The notes below the pieces were generated by a model. The model had not been told where the DNA came from. It searched no databases and was given only the letters and a program-made list of their open reading frames with translations. A stretch of 64,000 nt of DNA, taken from Fimenecus sp052298855 (GTDB taxonomy: Bacteria > Bacillota > Clostridia > Oscillospirales > Acutalibacteraceae). Position numbers and translations under genes: made by a program. The stretch spans positions 248,001 to 312,000 of the forward strand of contig DAVZXP010000001.1 of NCBI GenBank assembly GCA_052298855.1, in the 5' to 3' direction. This document shows positions 7,183 to 16,053 of this stretch, one piece after another; position 1 is the stretch's first letter, and every line of letters starts with the position of its first letter.

Positions 7183-8535
7183 ATGTCTGAAAAATGCGCA
7201 GCGGTAATTTTAGCAACAGAAGAAAACCCAAGTGTTACAACCTATCGTTCTATTTATATGATGAACCTGTTATCAAAGCCGATAATCGGCTGGGTAATAA
7301 CGGCACTCAGGAAATGTGGAATTGAAGATATTTCGGTTGTTGTGTCCGATAATGACGTTACTATCACACCGTATGTCGAGCTTTTGGGCTGTGCGTCGTA
7401 TAAAAGAAAGCAGATTGAAAACGAATCAATCGATTTTATGAAAAAGCATTGCGAGGGAAATATCCTTGTTGTAAGAGGTGACGCACCGTTTATCGATCCG
7501 ATTGTGCTTAGAAATGCATTGATTGAGCACGAAAACAACGGCAATGAGGTTACGGTCGTCAGCACACAGGTTGATGTACCGTTCGGATATTCAAGAATAG
7601 TCAGAGGCACTTTGGGAGAGCTTCTTTCGGTTGTCGAAGAGAAGAATGCGGCGGCTGACGAAAAGAAAATCAGAGAGGTAAGCTCGGGCTCATATTGGTT
7701 TGATGCGATAATGCTTCTCCGAAGCCTTGAGACCTGTGTTAAATTCCACAAAGACGCCGTTGACAATGCGGTCAACGAGATTATGGCGGTCGGCGGTAAG
7801 GTCGGTGCATATTATGCGGACTCCCCCGATATAGTTTTGCGTGCGAGCAACAGGAGACGTCTTTTGACGCTCAACGAAAAGGCGAGAAAAAATGAAATTT
7901 TGAGGCATATCGAGGCAGGCGTTGACATTCCTTGCATTGACGGCGTTATGATTGAGTCGGATGTTGAAATCGGCGTGGGAACAACGATTTTACCGGGTAC
8001 CATTTTAAGAGGCAAGGTAAAAATCGGCAAGGGCTGTAAAATCGGTCCTAATACCTTGATTGAAAACAGCACGGTCGGCGATAATGTTATTCTTAATGAA
8101 ACACAATGCTATCAGTCTACCGTTAAAAACGGATGCAATATAGGTCCGTTTGCACATATAAGACCTAATTCCGTTGTCGGCGACAGCGTTCATTTGGGTA
8201 ACTTTGTCGAGGTTAAAAACTCGTCGATTGACACGGGAACAAAGGTTTCGCACCTTACTTATGTCGGCGACAGCGACGTCGGAAAGCACGTTAATTTCGG
8301 CTGCGGAACAGTTACCGTAAACTACACGGGCAGGGCAAAATTCAGAACAAAGATTATGGATGATGCGTTCATAGGCTGTAACACAAACCTTGTAGCACCC
8401 GTAACGGTTGGTGCAGGCGCATATACTGCGGCAGGCTCGACAATAACCGAGGATGTACCCGATTCCTCGCTCGGAATTGCAAGGGCAAGACAGGTAAACA
8501 AGCTCGGCTGGAGAATAAATAAAGATAAAGAATAA
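7183..8535 (+). CDS. glmU: GlmU-like protein: intact acetyltransferase half, degenerate uridylyltransferase half
   Basis: 450 residues with GlmU architecture. The C-terminal left-handed beta-helix (about 250-440) keeps the acetyltransferase residues: Arg327 (HIRPNS), Lys345 (NFVEVKNS), His357 and Tyr360 (SHLTYVGD), Asn380-Tyr381 (TVNYTG) and the late IGCNTNLVAPVTVG and ARARQVNK motifs. The N-terminal nucleotidyltransferase lacks the glycine-rich LAAGxGTRM loop: residues 8-15 read VILATEEN. Metal-site positions remain (Asp100 in VVRGDAPF, Asn223 in ASNRRR). GlcN-1-P acetylation is therefore likely, while UDP-GlcNAc synthesis is doubtful and may be done by another enzyme. Fourth gene of the operon, 15 bp after asnB. 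Confidence 0.85.
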   Translation: MSEKCAAVILATEENPSVTTYRSIYMMNLLSKPIIGWVITALRKCGIEDISVVVSDNDVTITPYVELLGCASYKRKQIENESIDFMKKHCEGNILVVRGDAPFIDPIVLRNALIEHENNGNEVTVVSTQVDVPFGYSRIVRGTLGELLSVVEEKNAAADEKKIREVSSGSYWFDAIMLLRSLETCVKFHKDAVDNAVNEIMAVGGKVGAYYADSPDIVLRASNRRRLLTLNEKARKNEILRHIEAGVDIPCIDGVMIESDVEIGVGTTILPGTILRGKVKIGKGCKIGPNTLIENSTVGDNVILNETQCYQSTVKNGCNIGPFAHIRPNSVVGDSVHLGNFVEVKNSSIDTGTKVSHLTYVGDSDVGKHVNFGCGTVTVNYTGRAKFRTKIMDDAFIGCNTNLVAPVTVGAGAYTAAGSTITEDVPDSSLGIARARQVNKLGWRINKDKE

Positions 8536-8550
8536 TACAAGAGGAAAACT

Positions 8551-9159
8551 ATGTTTGACAGACTTAACAAAAGTGGCAAGACTGTCGGCACGCCTGAATT
8601 TCTTGTGGTGGGGCTCGGAAATCCCGACAAAAAATACACCCTCACAAGGCACAATTCGGGCTTTTTGTGCGTCGATGAGCTTGCCGAAAAGCACGGCTTC
8701 AAAATAAACAAATTAAAATTTAAGGCTCTTATTGCCGACACGGTCATAAATTCTCACCGTGTAATCGTCATGAAGCCGCAGACCTATATGAATTTAAGCG
8801 GCGAAGCGGTAAGAGAGGCAGTAAATTTCTATAAAATATCGCCGGAAAACGTCATTGTTATTTTTGATGATATTTCATTGGATGTCGGAAAGCTGAGGAT
8901 TAAGAGAAAAGGCTCGGACGGCGGTCACAACGGTATAAAAAGCATTGCTTCATGTATTTCAAGCAACAATTTCCCAAGAATAAAGCTCGGTGTGGGCAAA
9001 AAGCCGCACCCTGAATACGACCTTGCGGCATGGGTGCTCTCGGAGTTCAAAAAAGACGAGGCAAAGCCGTTAAAGGAAGCGATTGACAACGCTTGCGACG
9101 CACTTTTGCTTATGCTTGACGGAAAAATAGACGAGGCAATGAACAAGTTTAATTCATAG
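8551..9159 (+). CDS. pth: Peptidyl-tRNA hydrolase
   Basis: Pth frees tRNA from prematurely released peptidyl-tRNA. The 202-residue protein has VVGLGNPDKKY (19-29), the catalytic His34 in TRHNSG, KPQTYMNLSGEAV, the FDDISLDVGKLR catalytic-aspartate stretch and GSDGGHNGIKS. About 16 residues precede the usual start of the fold; the GAGGAAAAC ribosome site fits this longer start, and no alternative start lies nearer the fold. It sits 15 bp after glmU and 16 bp before mfd; pth-mfd linkage is widespread in Firmicutes. Confidence 0.95.
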   Translation: MFDRLNKSGKTVGTPEFLVVGLGNPDKKYTLTRHNSGFLCVDELAEKHGFKINKLKFKALIADTVINSHRVIVMKPQTYMNLSGEAVREAVNFYKISPENVIVIFDDISLDVGKLRIKRKGSDGGHNGIKSIASCISSNNFPRIKLGVGKKPHPEYDLAAWVLSEFKKDEAKPLKEAIDNACDALLLMLDGKIDEAMNKFNS

Positions 9160-9175
9160 GAGATAATTTTTAACT

Positions 9176-12100
9176 ATGTCTGCTTTCAAAGAAGCGTTAA
9201 GTAAATCACCCGAATATAAAGAGCTTGAAAAGGCGATCAAAAACGGAAAAACTCCTCTGGGAGTTTTGGGACTCACCGCCATACACAAGGCTCATTTGAT
9301 AAGCTCGCTTTGTGCGGATAGCTCCCGCAAGGCTCTTGTTATTATGCCCGATGAACCGTCTGCCACCAAGTTTTGTGAGGACTTAAAGGTCTTTGGTTTG
9401 AATGCGTTGGTTTACCCTGAGCGTGATTTTTCGTTCAACGGTGCGCAATATCGTTCTCACGAATACGAGCAAAGGCGCTTGAAGGTGCTTTCAAATATGC
9501 TTGAGGGAAATCTTGATGTTGCGGTTTGCTCGGTTGAGGCGGCAATGCAGAGGACAATCCCCTGCGATGAACTTAAAAAACATTCTTTAACATTGAAGGT
9601 CGGCAAGGATACCTCACTCGACAGAGTTCTTGAAGTGCTTTCCGCTTCGGGATATACCCGTTGCGACATGGTTGAGGGTGTCGGACAGTTTTCGGTGCGT
9701 GGCGGAATACTTGATTTGTTTTCCCCTGACGGAGATATGCCAGTGCGTATTGATTTTTGGGGCGACACGGTTGAAAGCATGTCCCATTTTGATATTGACA
9801 GCCAAAGAAGAACGGACAAGGTTGAGGAATTTTCGATTATGCCGTCAACCGAAATTCTGTTTTCGGGTAATGATGAATTAAAAGAGAAAATCGAAACATT
9901 TATAAAAAATGTTAAGGGCAAGGGCTCAAAAAAAGCAAAGGAGAGCCTGCTTTCCGATATAGAAAAGCTTGAGTCCGGCGAAAATCTTGCTTGTGAGGAC
10001 AAGTATCTTGCTCTTGCTTATGAGAAGTTCAGTACGATATTTGATTATGCCGACGAAAACTTCCTCACAGTTATATGCGACAGCTCGAATGTCAAGGAAA
10101 GAGCGACGAATTGCACGAAATTGATGAATGAGGAAATCGAGGCCCTTTTTGAAGAAGGTGTGCTTTGTAACGGTTTAGACAAATATTATCTAACGCTTCC
10201 CGAGCTGTTCAAGGAATATGAAAAGCACAAGATAGTTTACTTTGACAACTTTGCAAGAGGCAGTTTTGATATACCCGTAAAAGATTTAATTTCATTCACA
10301 ACAACACAGCTTCCTGTGTGGAACGGAAAGCTTGACGTTCTTTTAGATGATATTTCCCCGCTTTTAGAAAAGAGCGCAACCGTTGTGGTTATGGGCGGTA
10401 CGGAAAAAGCGGCGAAAACCCTTGCCGACGACCTTGAAAATGAGGGTACGCCTGCCTTGTATTTTACCTTCGAGCCGAAAGAGTTTCCAAAAGGCAGAGT
10501 GTGCGTTTTACAGGGTGCTTTTTCAGGCGGCTTTGCCTATCCCAATGATAAATTTTATGTGTTTACTTACGGCAGAAACGCAATGTCGTCTAAACGCAGA
10601 AGAAAATATAATTATAAAAAAGGTCAGGGTATACATTCTCTTGACGAGCTTCATAAGGGCGACTACGTTGTTCACCGTATGCACGGTATCGGTATTTTTG
10701 ACGGTATACAGAAAATGGAAGTCGGGAAAATTGTCAAGGATTATATTAAAATCAAGTATGCTAAAAATGACGTGCTTTATGTTCCCGTTACACAGCTTGA
10801 CCTTGTGTCAAAATATATAGGACCGCATGAGGAAAACGGAAAGGGTGTTAAACTCAACCGTATCGGCGGTGCTGAATGGGAAAAGACAAGAAGCAAGGTT
10901 CGTGCGGCGGTCAAGGATATGGCGGACGAGCTTATTGCGTTGTATTCAAAGCGCAGAGAGTCAAAGGGATACGCTTTTTCTCCGGATATGGATATGCAGT
11001 CCGATTTTGAGAGGCGTTTTCCGTATGACGAAACACCCGACCAGCTTCGTTCCGTTGATGAGATAAAGGGCGATATGGAAAAATCTTATCCGATGGACAG
11101 ATTGCTTTGCGGAGATGTCGGCTTCGGAAAAACCGAGGTTGCGCTTCGTGCAGCGTTCAAGTGTATTGCCGACGGAAAGCAGTGTGCTATGCTTGTGCCG
11201 ACGACAATTCTCGCACTTCAGCATTACAGAACGCTGACAACAAGATTTGACGGTTTCCCTGTTGAGATTGAAATGCTTTCACGCTTCAGAACGGCAAAGG
11301 AGCAGGAAAAAATCATTAAAAATATCAAGCGTGGCTCTGTTGATATAATTGTCGGCACGCACAGGCTTATTTCAAAGGATATTGAATTTAAGGATTTAGG
11401 TCTTTTGATAGTTGACGAGGAACAGCGTTTCGGCGTTGCTCAAAAAGAAAGGCTCAAAGAAAAATTCCCCTATGTTGACGTGCTAACGCTTTCGGCTACA
11501 CCTATTCCGAGAACACTCAATATGGCAATGTCGGGCATCAGAGATATGTCGGTTATCGAGGAGGCGCCGCAGGACAGGCACCCTGTTCAAACTTATGTTA
11601 TCGAGCAGGATATGGGTGTACTTGCCGAGGCTATGGAAAAAGAACTTCGCCGTGGCGGTCAAGTCTATTATCTCTACAACAGGGTTGAGGATATTGAGCG
11701 CAAGGCGGCTGAAATCAAGCAGTATCTTCCCGAGGCAAGAATTGCTACTGCGCACGGAAAAATGGCGGAGGATGAACTGAGTGAAATTTGGCGTGCTCTT
11801 TTAGAGGGCGAAATTGATATACTTGTCTGCACAACGATTATAGAGACGGGTGTTGATGTTTCAAACTGCAACACGCTGATTATCGAGGACGCAGACAGGC
11901 TGGGACTTGCACAGCTTCATCAGATAAGAGGACGAGTGGGCAGAAGTTCAAGGCGAGCTTCGGCATATTTTACCTTTAAGAGAGGAAAAGAGCTTACCGA
12001 AATAGCGCAAAAAAGGCTTGAGGCAATAAGAGAGTATACCGAATTCGGCTCGGGCTTTAAGATTGCGATGCGTGACCTTGAAATAAGAGGCGCAGGCAAT

Positions 12101-12655
12101 GTTTTGGGCGCACAACAGCACGGACATATGGAGGCGGTTGGCTACGATATGTATCTTGAACTGCTCGGCGAGGCGGTCAGCGAGGAAAAGGGCGAAAAGC
12201 CGCAGACACGCAAAAAGGATTGCCTTGTCGATATGCAAATCGACGCTCATATTCCCGAGAGTTATATTGACAGCGTTCCTCAAAGGCTTGCGATTTACAG
12301 GCGCATTGCCGATATTTGTTCGCTTGAAGATGCGGAGGATGTTAAGGATGAGCTTCTTGACAGATACGGCGATATTCCGAATTCCGTAAACGGACTTATC
12401 GATATTTCCCTGCTTCGTAATACGGCTTCGAAATACGGCGTTTATGAAATCGGTCAAAAAGGCAGAAACGTTATACTTTATATCAATGAAATTCCGACAA
12501 GTATGGTACTTAATCTTTCTTCACAGTTGCGAGGTCGTGTATCGGTATGTGATTACGGCAAAAAGTATATAAGCGTTAAAATTACGGAAACGCAAGATCC
12601 TATTGACACTTTAAAAGAGGTTTTTGGGTATCTGTCTCAAATTCCGTCAAAGTAA
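9176..12655 (+). CDS. mfd: Transcription-repair coupling factor Mfd
   Basis: Mfd removes RNA polymerase stalled at DNA lesions and recruits UvrA. The 1159-residue length is typical. Domains in order: UvrB-like N-terminal modules (about 1-420), the RNA-polymerase-interaction CarD-like domain (about 475-560, beginning HKGDYVVHRMHGIG), the RecG-like SF2 motor with Walker A GDVGFGKTE near residue 646, DEEQRFG near 746 and TLSATPIPRT, and the TRG/UvrA-masking C-terminal region with DMQIDAHIP. It closes the operon and is followed by a strong terminator. Confidence 0.97.
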   Translation: MSAFKEALSKSPEYKELEKAIKNGKTPLGVLGLTAIHKAHLISSLCADSSRKALVIMPDEPSATKFCEDLKVFGLNALVYPERDFSFNGAQYRSHEYEQRRLKVLSNMLEGNLDVAVCSVEAAMQRTIPCDELKKHSLTLKVGKDTSLDRVLEVLSASGYTRCDMVEGVGQFSVRGGILDLFSPDGDMPVRIDFWGDTVESMSHFDIDSQRRTDKVEEFSIMPSTEILFSGNDELKEKIETFIKNVKGKGSKKAKESLLSDIEKLESGENLACEDKYLALAYEKFSTIFDYADENFLTVICDSSNVKERATNCTKLMNEEIEALFEEGVLCNGLDKYYLTLPELFKEYEKHKIVYFDNFARGSFDIPVKDLISFTTTQLPVWNGKLDVLLDDISPLLEKSATVVVMGGTEKAAKTLADDLENEGTPALYFTFEPKEFPKGRVCVLQGAFSGGFAYPNDKFYVFTYGRNAMSSKRRRKYNYKKGQGIHSLDELHKGDYVVHRMHGIGIFDGIQKMEVGKIVKDYIKIKYAKNDVLYVPVTQLDLVSKYIGPHEENGKGVKLNRIGGAEWEKTRSKVRAAVKDMADELIALYSKRRESKGYAFSPDMDMQSDFERRFPYDETPDQLRSVDEIKGDMEKSYPMDRLLCGDVGFGKTEVALRAAFKCIADGKQCAMLVPTTILALQHYRTLTTRFDGFPVEIEMLSRFRTAKEQEKIIKNIKRGSVDIIVGTHRLISKDIEFKDLGLLIVDEEQRFGVAQKERLKEKFPYVDVLTLSATPIPRTLNMAMSGIRDMSVIEEAPQDRHPVQTYVIEQDMGVLAEAMEKELRRGGQVYYLYNRVEDIERKAAEIKQYLPEARIATAHGKMAEDELSEIWRALLEGEIDILVCTTIIETGVDVSNCNTLIIEDADRLGLAQLHQIRGRVGRSSRRASAYFTFKRGKELTEIAQKRLEAIREYTEFGSGFKIAMRDLEIRGAGNVLGAQQHGHMEAVGYDMYLELLGEAVSEEKGEKPQTRKKDCLVDMQIDAHIPESYIDSVPQRLAIYRRIADICSLEDAEDVKDELLDRYGDIPNSVNGLIDISLLRNTASKYGVYEIGQKGRNVILYINEIPTSMVLNLSSQLRGRVSVCDYGKKYISVKITETQDPIDTLKEVFGYLSQIPSK

Positions 12656-12670
12656 AAAGCATAAAAAAAG

Positions 12671-12697
12671 AACCGATGCATTGCATCGGTTTTTTAT
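12671..12697 (+). terminator. Intrinsic terminator after mfd
   Basis: A near-perfect palindrome (stem arms 12671-12679 and 12683-12691, tight 3-base loop) followed by a T-rich run to 12697. It ends the six-gene operon. Confidence 0.9.
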
Positions 12698-12878
12698 TGG
12701 GTAATTTAGAATAATTTGGTTAAGGACTTCTGTCCACCACAAACATCTGTCCTTGTTCGATTATTATAATAACATTTGATTGTGGCAAACCACATACAAA
12801 AATGTGAATAAATTGTTAACAATATAATATATTTATACCTTTTCTGCTATTTTTTTATTTTCAACAGGAACAACATAC
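12698..12878. other. Non-coding spacer before rpsU
   Basis: AT-rich DNA with no convincing reading frame. It holds a small perfect hairpin (TGTGG/CCACA, 12781-12794) and two copies of CTGTCC near 12730 and 12751. No RNA family was recognised. Confidence 0.4.
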
Positions 12879-12907
12879 TTGACATTATTGCTTGCGTGTT
12901 GTATAAT
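12879..12907 (+). promoter_or_regulatory. Perfect-consensus promoter of rpsU
   Basis: TTGACA (12879-12884), 17-base spacer, TATAAT (12902-12907), 34 bases before the rpsU start codon. Confidence 0.9.
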
Positions 12908-12941
12908 ATCACAGAATTTACGATTAAAGGGAGGGAATAAT

Positions 12942-13118
12942 GTGAGCCAGGTAAAGGTTAAAGACAACGAGTCTTTGGAAAGCGCTCTCAGACGCTTTAA
13001 GAGACAGACCTCTCGTGACGGCGTAATCCAGGAAGTTCGTAAAAGAGAACATTACGAAAAGCCTTCTGTAAAGAGAAAGAAGAAGTCGGAAGCAGCTCGT
13101 AAAAGAAAGTATAAATAA
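12942..13118 (+). CDS. rpsU: 30S ribosomal protein bS21
   Basis: A 58-residue basic protein that binds the 30S platform and aids initiation. The sequence follows the bS21 pattern: VKVKDNESLESALRRFKRQ, then a basic tail with KPSVKRKKK and ARKRKYK. I choose the GTG at 12942, preceded by GGAGGG with good spacing; the in-frame TTG at 12879 is part of the -35 box and cannot be a start. Its own promoter lies upstream and a terminator downstream, so it is monocistronic. Confidence 0.96.
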   Translation: MSQVKVKDNESLESALRRFKRQTSRDGVIQEVRKREHYEKPSVKRKKKSEAARKRKYK

Positions 13119-13188
13119 TTCGGGCTTGTTGAGTAGGCTTTGCGGGTTTTGCCCGTCGGCTCTCGGAGCAAATAAGTTTTGAGTAAAA

Positions 13189-13222
13189 CACCGACGTACC
13201 GTGCGTATGTCGGTGCTTTTAT
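13189..13222 (+). terminator. Intrinsic terminator after rpsU
   Basis: An 11-bp stem (13189-13199 with 13205-13215, one G-T pair), 5-base loop and a T-run from 13217. Confidence 0.85.
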
Positions 13223-13306
13223 TTGAATTATATGCCTGGTGCGGCTACTGCGAGGCATAAAATTGATTGTTCTAAATTTATAATTGTAGTCGGAAAGGCT
13301 TCGGAA

Positions 13307-13843
13307 ATGAATAAAAAAGACCTTACCATGCCGAGATACAGATTTCGGTGCGTGCTTGACATTACTCCTGAAGATTTGCGTAAAATGGGCGCAAAGGCTG
13401 TCGGACTTGATATTGATAACACCTTGGCACCCGACGGCACTTTTAATTTTGTCGAGGGCGTTCATGAGTGGATTGACAAAATTCAAAAAGCGGGATTCCC
13501 GATAACGGTTATTTCCAACGGCACATTTATCAGGGTTATTCCGATTTCAAAATATTTGGGGAATTTACCTTATGTGCATCTTTCGTGCAAGCCGTTTTCA
13601 TGCGGACTCAAAAAAGCGGCGAAGCGTATGGGCGTTGATATTTCCGAGCTCGCTATGATAGGCGATCAGCTTTTTTCCGATATAAAAGCGGCAAACCGTT
13701 GCGGTGCGATACCTGTAAGGGTCGATCCGTTGCCTGCAAAGAGCCTTTACCCGCATTATTATAAGTGGAAAGAGAAACGGGAAGAGCCGATACTCAGAGA
13801 ATTTGAAAAAAATCACGGTTACGGAGTTGAGGGAAATGATTGA
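13307..13843 (+). CDS. yqeG: YqeG family HAD phosphatase
   Basis: A HAD-superfamily IIIA phosphatase. From the chosen ATG at 13307 it is 178 residues; the nucleophile motif LDIDNTLAPDG has Asp35 and Asp37, followed by VISNG and GDQLFSDIKAANR, the last holding the acidic metal site. The length fits YqeG, which dephosphorylates phosphatidylglycerophosphate-like substrates in some relatives. The ATG at 13307 has GGAAAGG about 8 bases upstream; an earlier in-frame ATG at 13223 lies inside the rpsU terminator and adds residues foreign to the family. It overlaps the next gene by 8 bp. Confidence 0.88.
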   Translation: MNKKDLTMPRYRFRCVLDITPEDLRKMGAKAVGLDIDNTLAPDGTFNFVEGVHEWIDKIQKAGFPITVISNGTFIRVIPISKYLGNLPYVHLSCKPFSCGLKKAAKRMGVDISELAMIGDQLFSDIKAANRCGAIPVRVDPLPAKSLYPHYYKWKEKREEPILREFEKNHGYGVEGND

Positions 13844-14900
13844 AAAACTTAAAGCGTATCTTAAAACCGCACCGTTTGATGCGGCGTTGATAGTTTCGCC
13901 CGAAAACAGATTTTACTTTACGGGATTTGCGTCATCGGACGGCTACCTTTTGGTATCGGCTGACAGGGCGGTATTTATAACCGATGGCAGATATATAGAA
14001 GCGGCGCAGAAAACTATCAAAGATTGTGAGGTAATGCTTCAAACACAGACGATTTCACAGATAAAAGATGTATTTTTCGCACTTGGTGCAAAAAGCGTTG
14101 CGGTTGAGGCGGAGAGAATGTCACTCAATGAATATGCGAAGTTTGCACAGGCACTTGAGGGCGTCGATATTGTTTGCGACGGAGAACTTGACAAGGCGAT
14201 AAAGGAAATCAGAAGCATAAAGAATGAAGTTGAGGTTGAAAAAATTATCAAGGCTCAAAGAATTGCCGAAGCTGCGTTTGAACACATTTTGACCTTTATA
14301 AAAGAGGGCGTTACCGAAAAAGAGCTTGCGCTTGAGCTTGATTATTATATGCTTTCGCACGGTGCGGACGGACTTTCGTTTGATACGATAGCCGTAAGCG
14401 GTAAAAACAGCTCAAAGCCTCACGGCGTACCGTCTGATAAGAAAATTGAAAAAGGCGATTTTGTTACAATGGATTTCGGTGCGGTTGTCGAGGGCTATCA
14501 CAGCGATATGACAAGAACCGTTGCGGTAGGCTTTGTAACTGATGAGCAAAAAAATATTTATGAGACCGTTTTGAAAGCGCAGGCGGCTGCACAGGCTGCG
14601 GCTTCGTCGGGTGCTTGCTGTGCCGATGTTGACAAGGCGGCGAGAGACGTAATTGAAGATGCAGGCTACGGCGAATATTTCAATCATTCCACGGGGCACG
14701 GCGTAGGCGTTGAAATTCACGAGTATCCGAGACTGTCAAAGCTGTGTAAAGCAACCCTTTCGGTCGGCAATGTTGTAACCGACGAACCGGGTATATATAT
14801 CCCCGAAAAGTTCGGCGTCAGGATAGAAGATATGCTTTTAATTACCGAAAACGGGTGTGAAAATCTCACGAGAGCACCGAAAGAATTGATAATACTGTAA
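13836..14900 (+). CDS. M24 family Xaa-Pro aminopeptidase
   Basis: A 354-residue pita-bread-fold metallopeptidase that removes residues before proline. The N-terminal creatinase-like domain spans about residues 1-125. Metal ligands are visible: TMDFGAVVEGYHSDMTRT (two Asp), HSTGHGVGVEIHE (His), TDEPGIYI (Glu) and RIEDMLL (Glu). The start at 13836 overlaps the yqeG stop; a TTG start at 13803 would sit deeper in yqeG and is less likely. The yqeG-pepP-efp order is common in clostridia, fitting processing of proline-rich peptides next to EF-P. Confidence 0.92.
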   Translation: MIEKLKAYLKTAPFDAALIVSPENRFYFTGFASSDGYLLVSADRAVFITDGRYIEAAQKTIKDCEVMLQTQTISQIKDVFFALGAKSVAVEAERMSLNEYAKFAQALEGVDIVCDGELDKAIKEIRSIKNEVEVEKIIKAQRIAEAAFEHILTFIKEGVTEKELALELDYYMLSHGADGLSFDTIAVSGKNSSKPHGVPSDKKIEKGDFVTMDFGAVVEGYHSDMTRTVAVGFVTDEQKNIYETVLKAQAAAQAAASSGACCADVDKAARDVIEDAGYGEYFNHSTGHGVGVEIHEYPRLSKLCKATLSVGNVVTDEPGIYIPEKFGVRIEDMLLITENGCENLTRAPKELIIL

Positions 14901-14907
14901 AAACTAC

Positions 14908-14936
14908 TTGAAAAATATTCAAATATAGGATAAAAT
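14908..14936 (+). promoter_or_regulatory. Likely promoter of efp
   Basis: TTGAAA (14908-14913), 17-base spacer, TAAAAT (14931-14936), 55 bases before the efp start, between the M24 peptidase gene and efp. Confidence 0.6.
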
Positions 14937-14991
14937 AAAACTGTAAAATAAGGCTCGCATATAATTGTGCGAAAAAATGGAGGATTAATTT

Positions 14992-15552
14992 ATGATTTCA
15001 GCTGGCGATTTCAGAAACGGCGTAACATTTGAGGAAGACGGCCAGGTACTTCAGGTTGTTGAATTCCAGCATGTTAAACCCGGTAAGGGCGCTGCTTTTG
15101 TCAGAACAAAAACTAAAAATGTTATTACCGGTGCAGTAGTTGAAAAGAGCTACAACCCCACAGCAAAGTTCCCGACAGCATTTATAGAGAGAAAAGATAT
15201 GGAATATTCTTATGCTGACGGCGACCTTTATTACTTCATGGATTCGGAAACCTATGAGCTTGTTCCGATCAATGCAAGTGACCTCGGAGATAACTTCAAG
15301 TTTGTTAAGGAAAATATGGTTTGCAAAATTCTTTCCTATCAGGGAAAGGTTTTCGGCGTAGAGCCCCCCACATTTGTTGTTCTTGAGGTTACAAAGACAG
15401 AGCCCGGCTTTAAGGGCGATACAGCTACAAACGCAACAAAGCCCGCTACGCTTGAGACAGGTGCGGAGATCAAGGTTCCGCTTTTCATTAACGAAGGCGA
15501 AATGATTCAGATCGACACCAGAACAGGCGATTATATGGGTCGTGCAAACTAA
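14992..15552 (+). CDS. efp: Translation elongation factor P
   Basis: EF-P relieves ribosomes stalled at polyproline. The 186-residue protein has the three beta-barrel domains; the loop VKPGKGAAF places Lys32 at the tip position that is modified in many species. The C-terminal IQIDTRTGDYMGR is the family signature. GGAGG precedes the ATG. It follows the peptidase gene and precedes the acidic CD1247-like gene by 12 bp, likely one transcript ending at 16018-16053. Confidence 0.97.
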   Translation: MISAGDFRNGVTFEEDGQVLQVVEFQHVKPGKGAAFVRTKTKNVITGAVVEKSYNPTAKFPTAFIERKDMEYSYADGDLYYFMDSETYELVPINASDLGDNFKFVKENMVCKILSYQGKVFGVEPPTFVVLEVTKTEPGFKGDTATNATKPATLETGAEIKVPLFINEGEMIQIDTRTGDYMGRAN

Positions 15553-15564
15553 GGAGGTAATTTT

Positions 15565-15999
15565 ATGATGACAGTTACTGAGAAGGCAGCATACCTTAGA
15601 GGTCTTGCTTCGGGACTTAATCTTGATGAGAGCAAGCCCGAGACAAAGCTTATCAATGCAATGATGGACGTAATTGACGATCTTGCTCTTTCGGTTGCGG
15701 ATCTTGAAGATGAACTTGCACTCGTTACAGAGCAGCTTGACGCTGTTGACGAGGATCTTGATTCTCTTGAAGAGTTCGTTTATGATGACGAATGCGACTG
15801 CGATTGCGACGATTGCTATGATGACGACGAAATGTACGAGGTTGAGTGCCCTGCTTGTCATGAAATAGTTGAATTCGATGAGGATTCAATCCTTGACGGC
15901 TTTGCAGAGTGCCCGAACTGCGGCGAAAGTCTTGAGTTCGATCTTGACTGCTGTGATTGTGACGATTGTGATGATTGCGACGGTTGCGACGAGGACTGA
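15565..15999 (+). CDS. CD1247-type N-terminal domain protein with zinc ribbon and Asp/Cys tail
   Basis: A 144-residue, extremely acidic protein. Residues 1-70 match the CD1247 N-terminal domain (EKAAYLRGLASGLNL, then a heptad-like acidic helix, probably a coiled coil). Next comes a DECDCDCDDCYDDDE patch, then a rubredoxin-like zinc ribbon with ECPAC and ECPNC near residues 94-118, and a final tail in which Asp and Cys alternate (CCDCDDCDDCDGCDED). The tail could bind metal; that is inference. It sits 12 bp after efp with AGGAGG before the start. Function unknown. Confidence 0.8.
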   Translation: MMTVTEKAAYLRGLASGLNLDESKPETKLINAMMDVIDDLALSVADLEDELALVTEQLDAVDEDLDSLEEFVYDDECDCDCDDCYDDDEMYEVECPACHEIVEFDEDSILDGFAECPNCGESLEFDLDCCDCDDCDDCDGCDED

Positions 16000-16017
16000 T
16001 TCCTAAATCAAAAATTA

Positions 16018-16053
16018 AGCGAGGACGAGAAAACTCTTGTCCTCGCTGTTTTT
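16018..16053 (+). terminator. Intrinsic terminator of the efp transcript
   Basis: A 9-bp GC-rich stem (16018-16026 with 16039-16047), inner GAG/CTC pairing and a T-run from 16049. It sits at the convergent junction with the minus-strand deacetylase. Confidence 0.85.

Noticed and set aside
12698..12878. A possible small RNA gene between mfd and rpsU
   Set aside because: Only small hairpins are visible and no promoter-terminator pair encloses them; no RNA family was recognised.
12879..12941. Longer N-terminus for rpsU from an in-frame TTG
   Set aside because: The TTG is the first half of the -35 box TTGACA; the transcript starts after it, and bS21 needs no extension.
14998..15861. A 287-codon minus-strand frame opposite efp and the acidic protein gene
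   Set aside because: It is a mirror of two firmly identified genes, rich in Cys, Leu and Arg as such shadows usually are, with no ribosome site.
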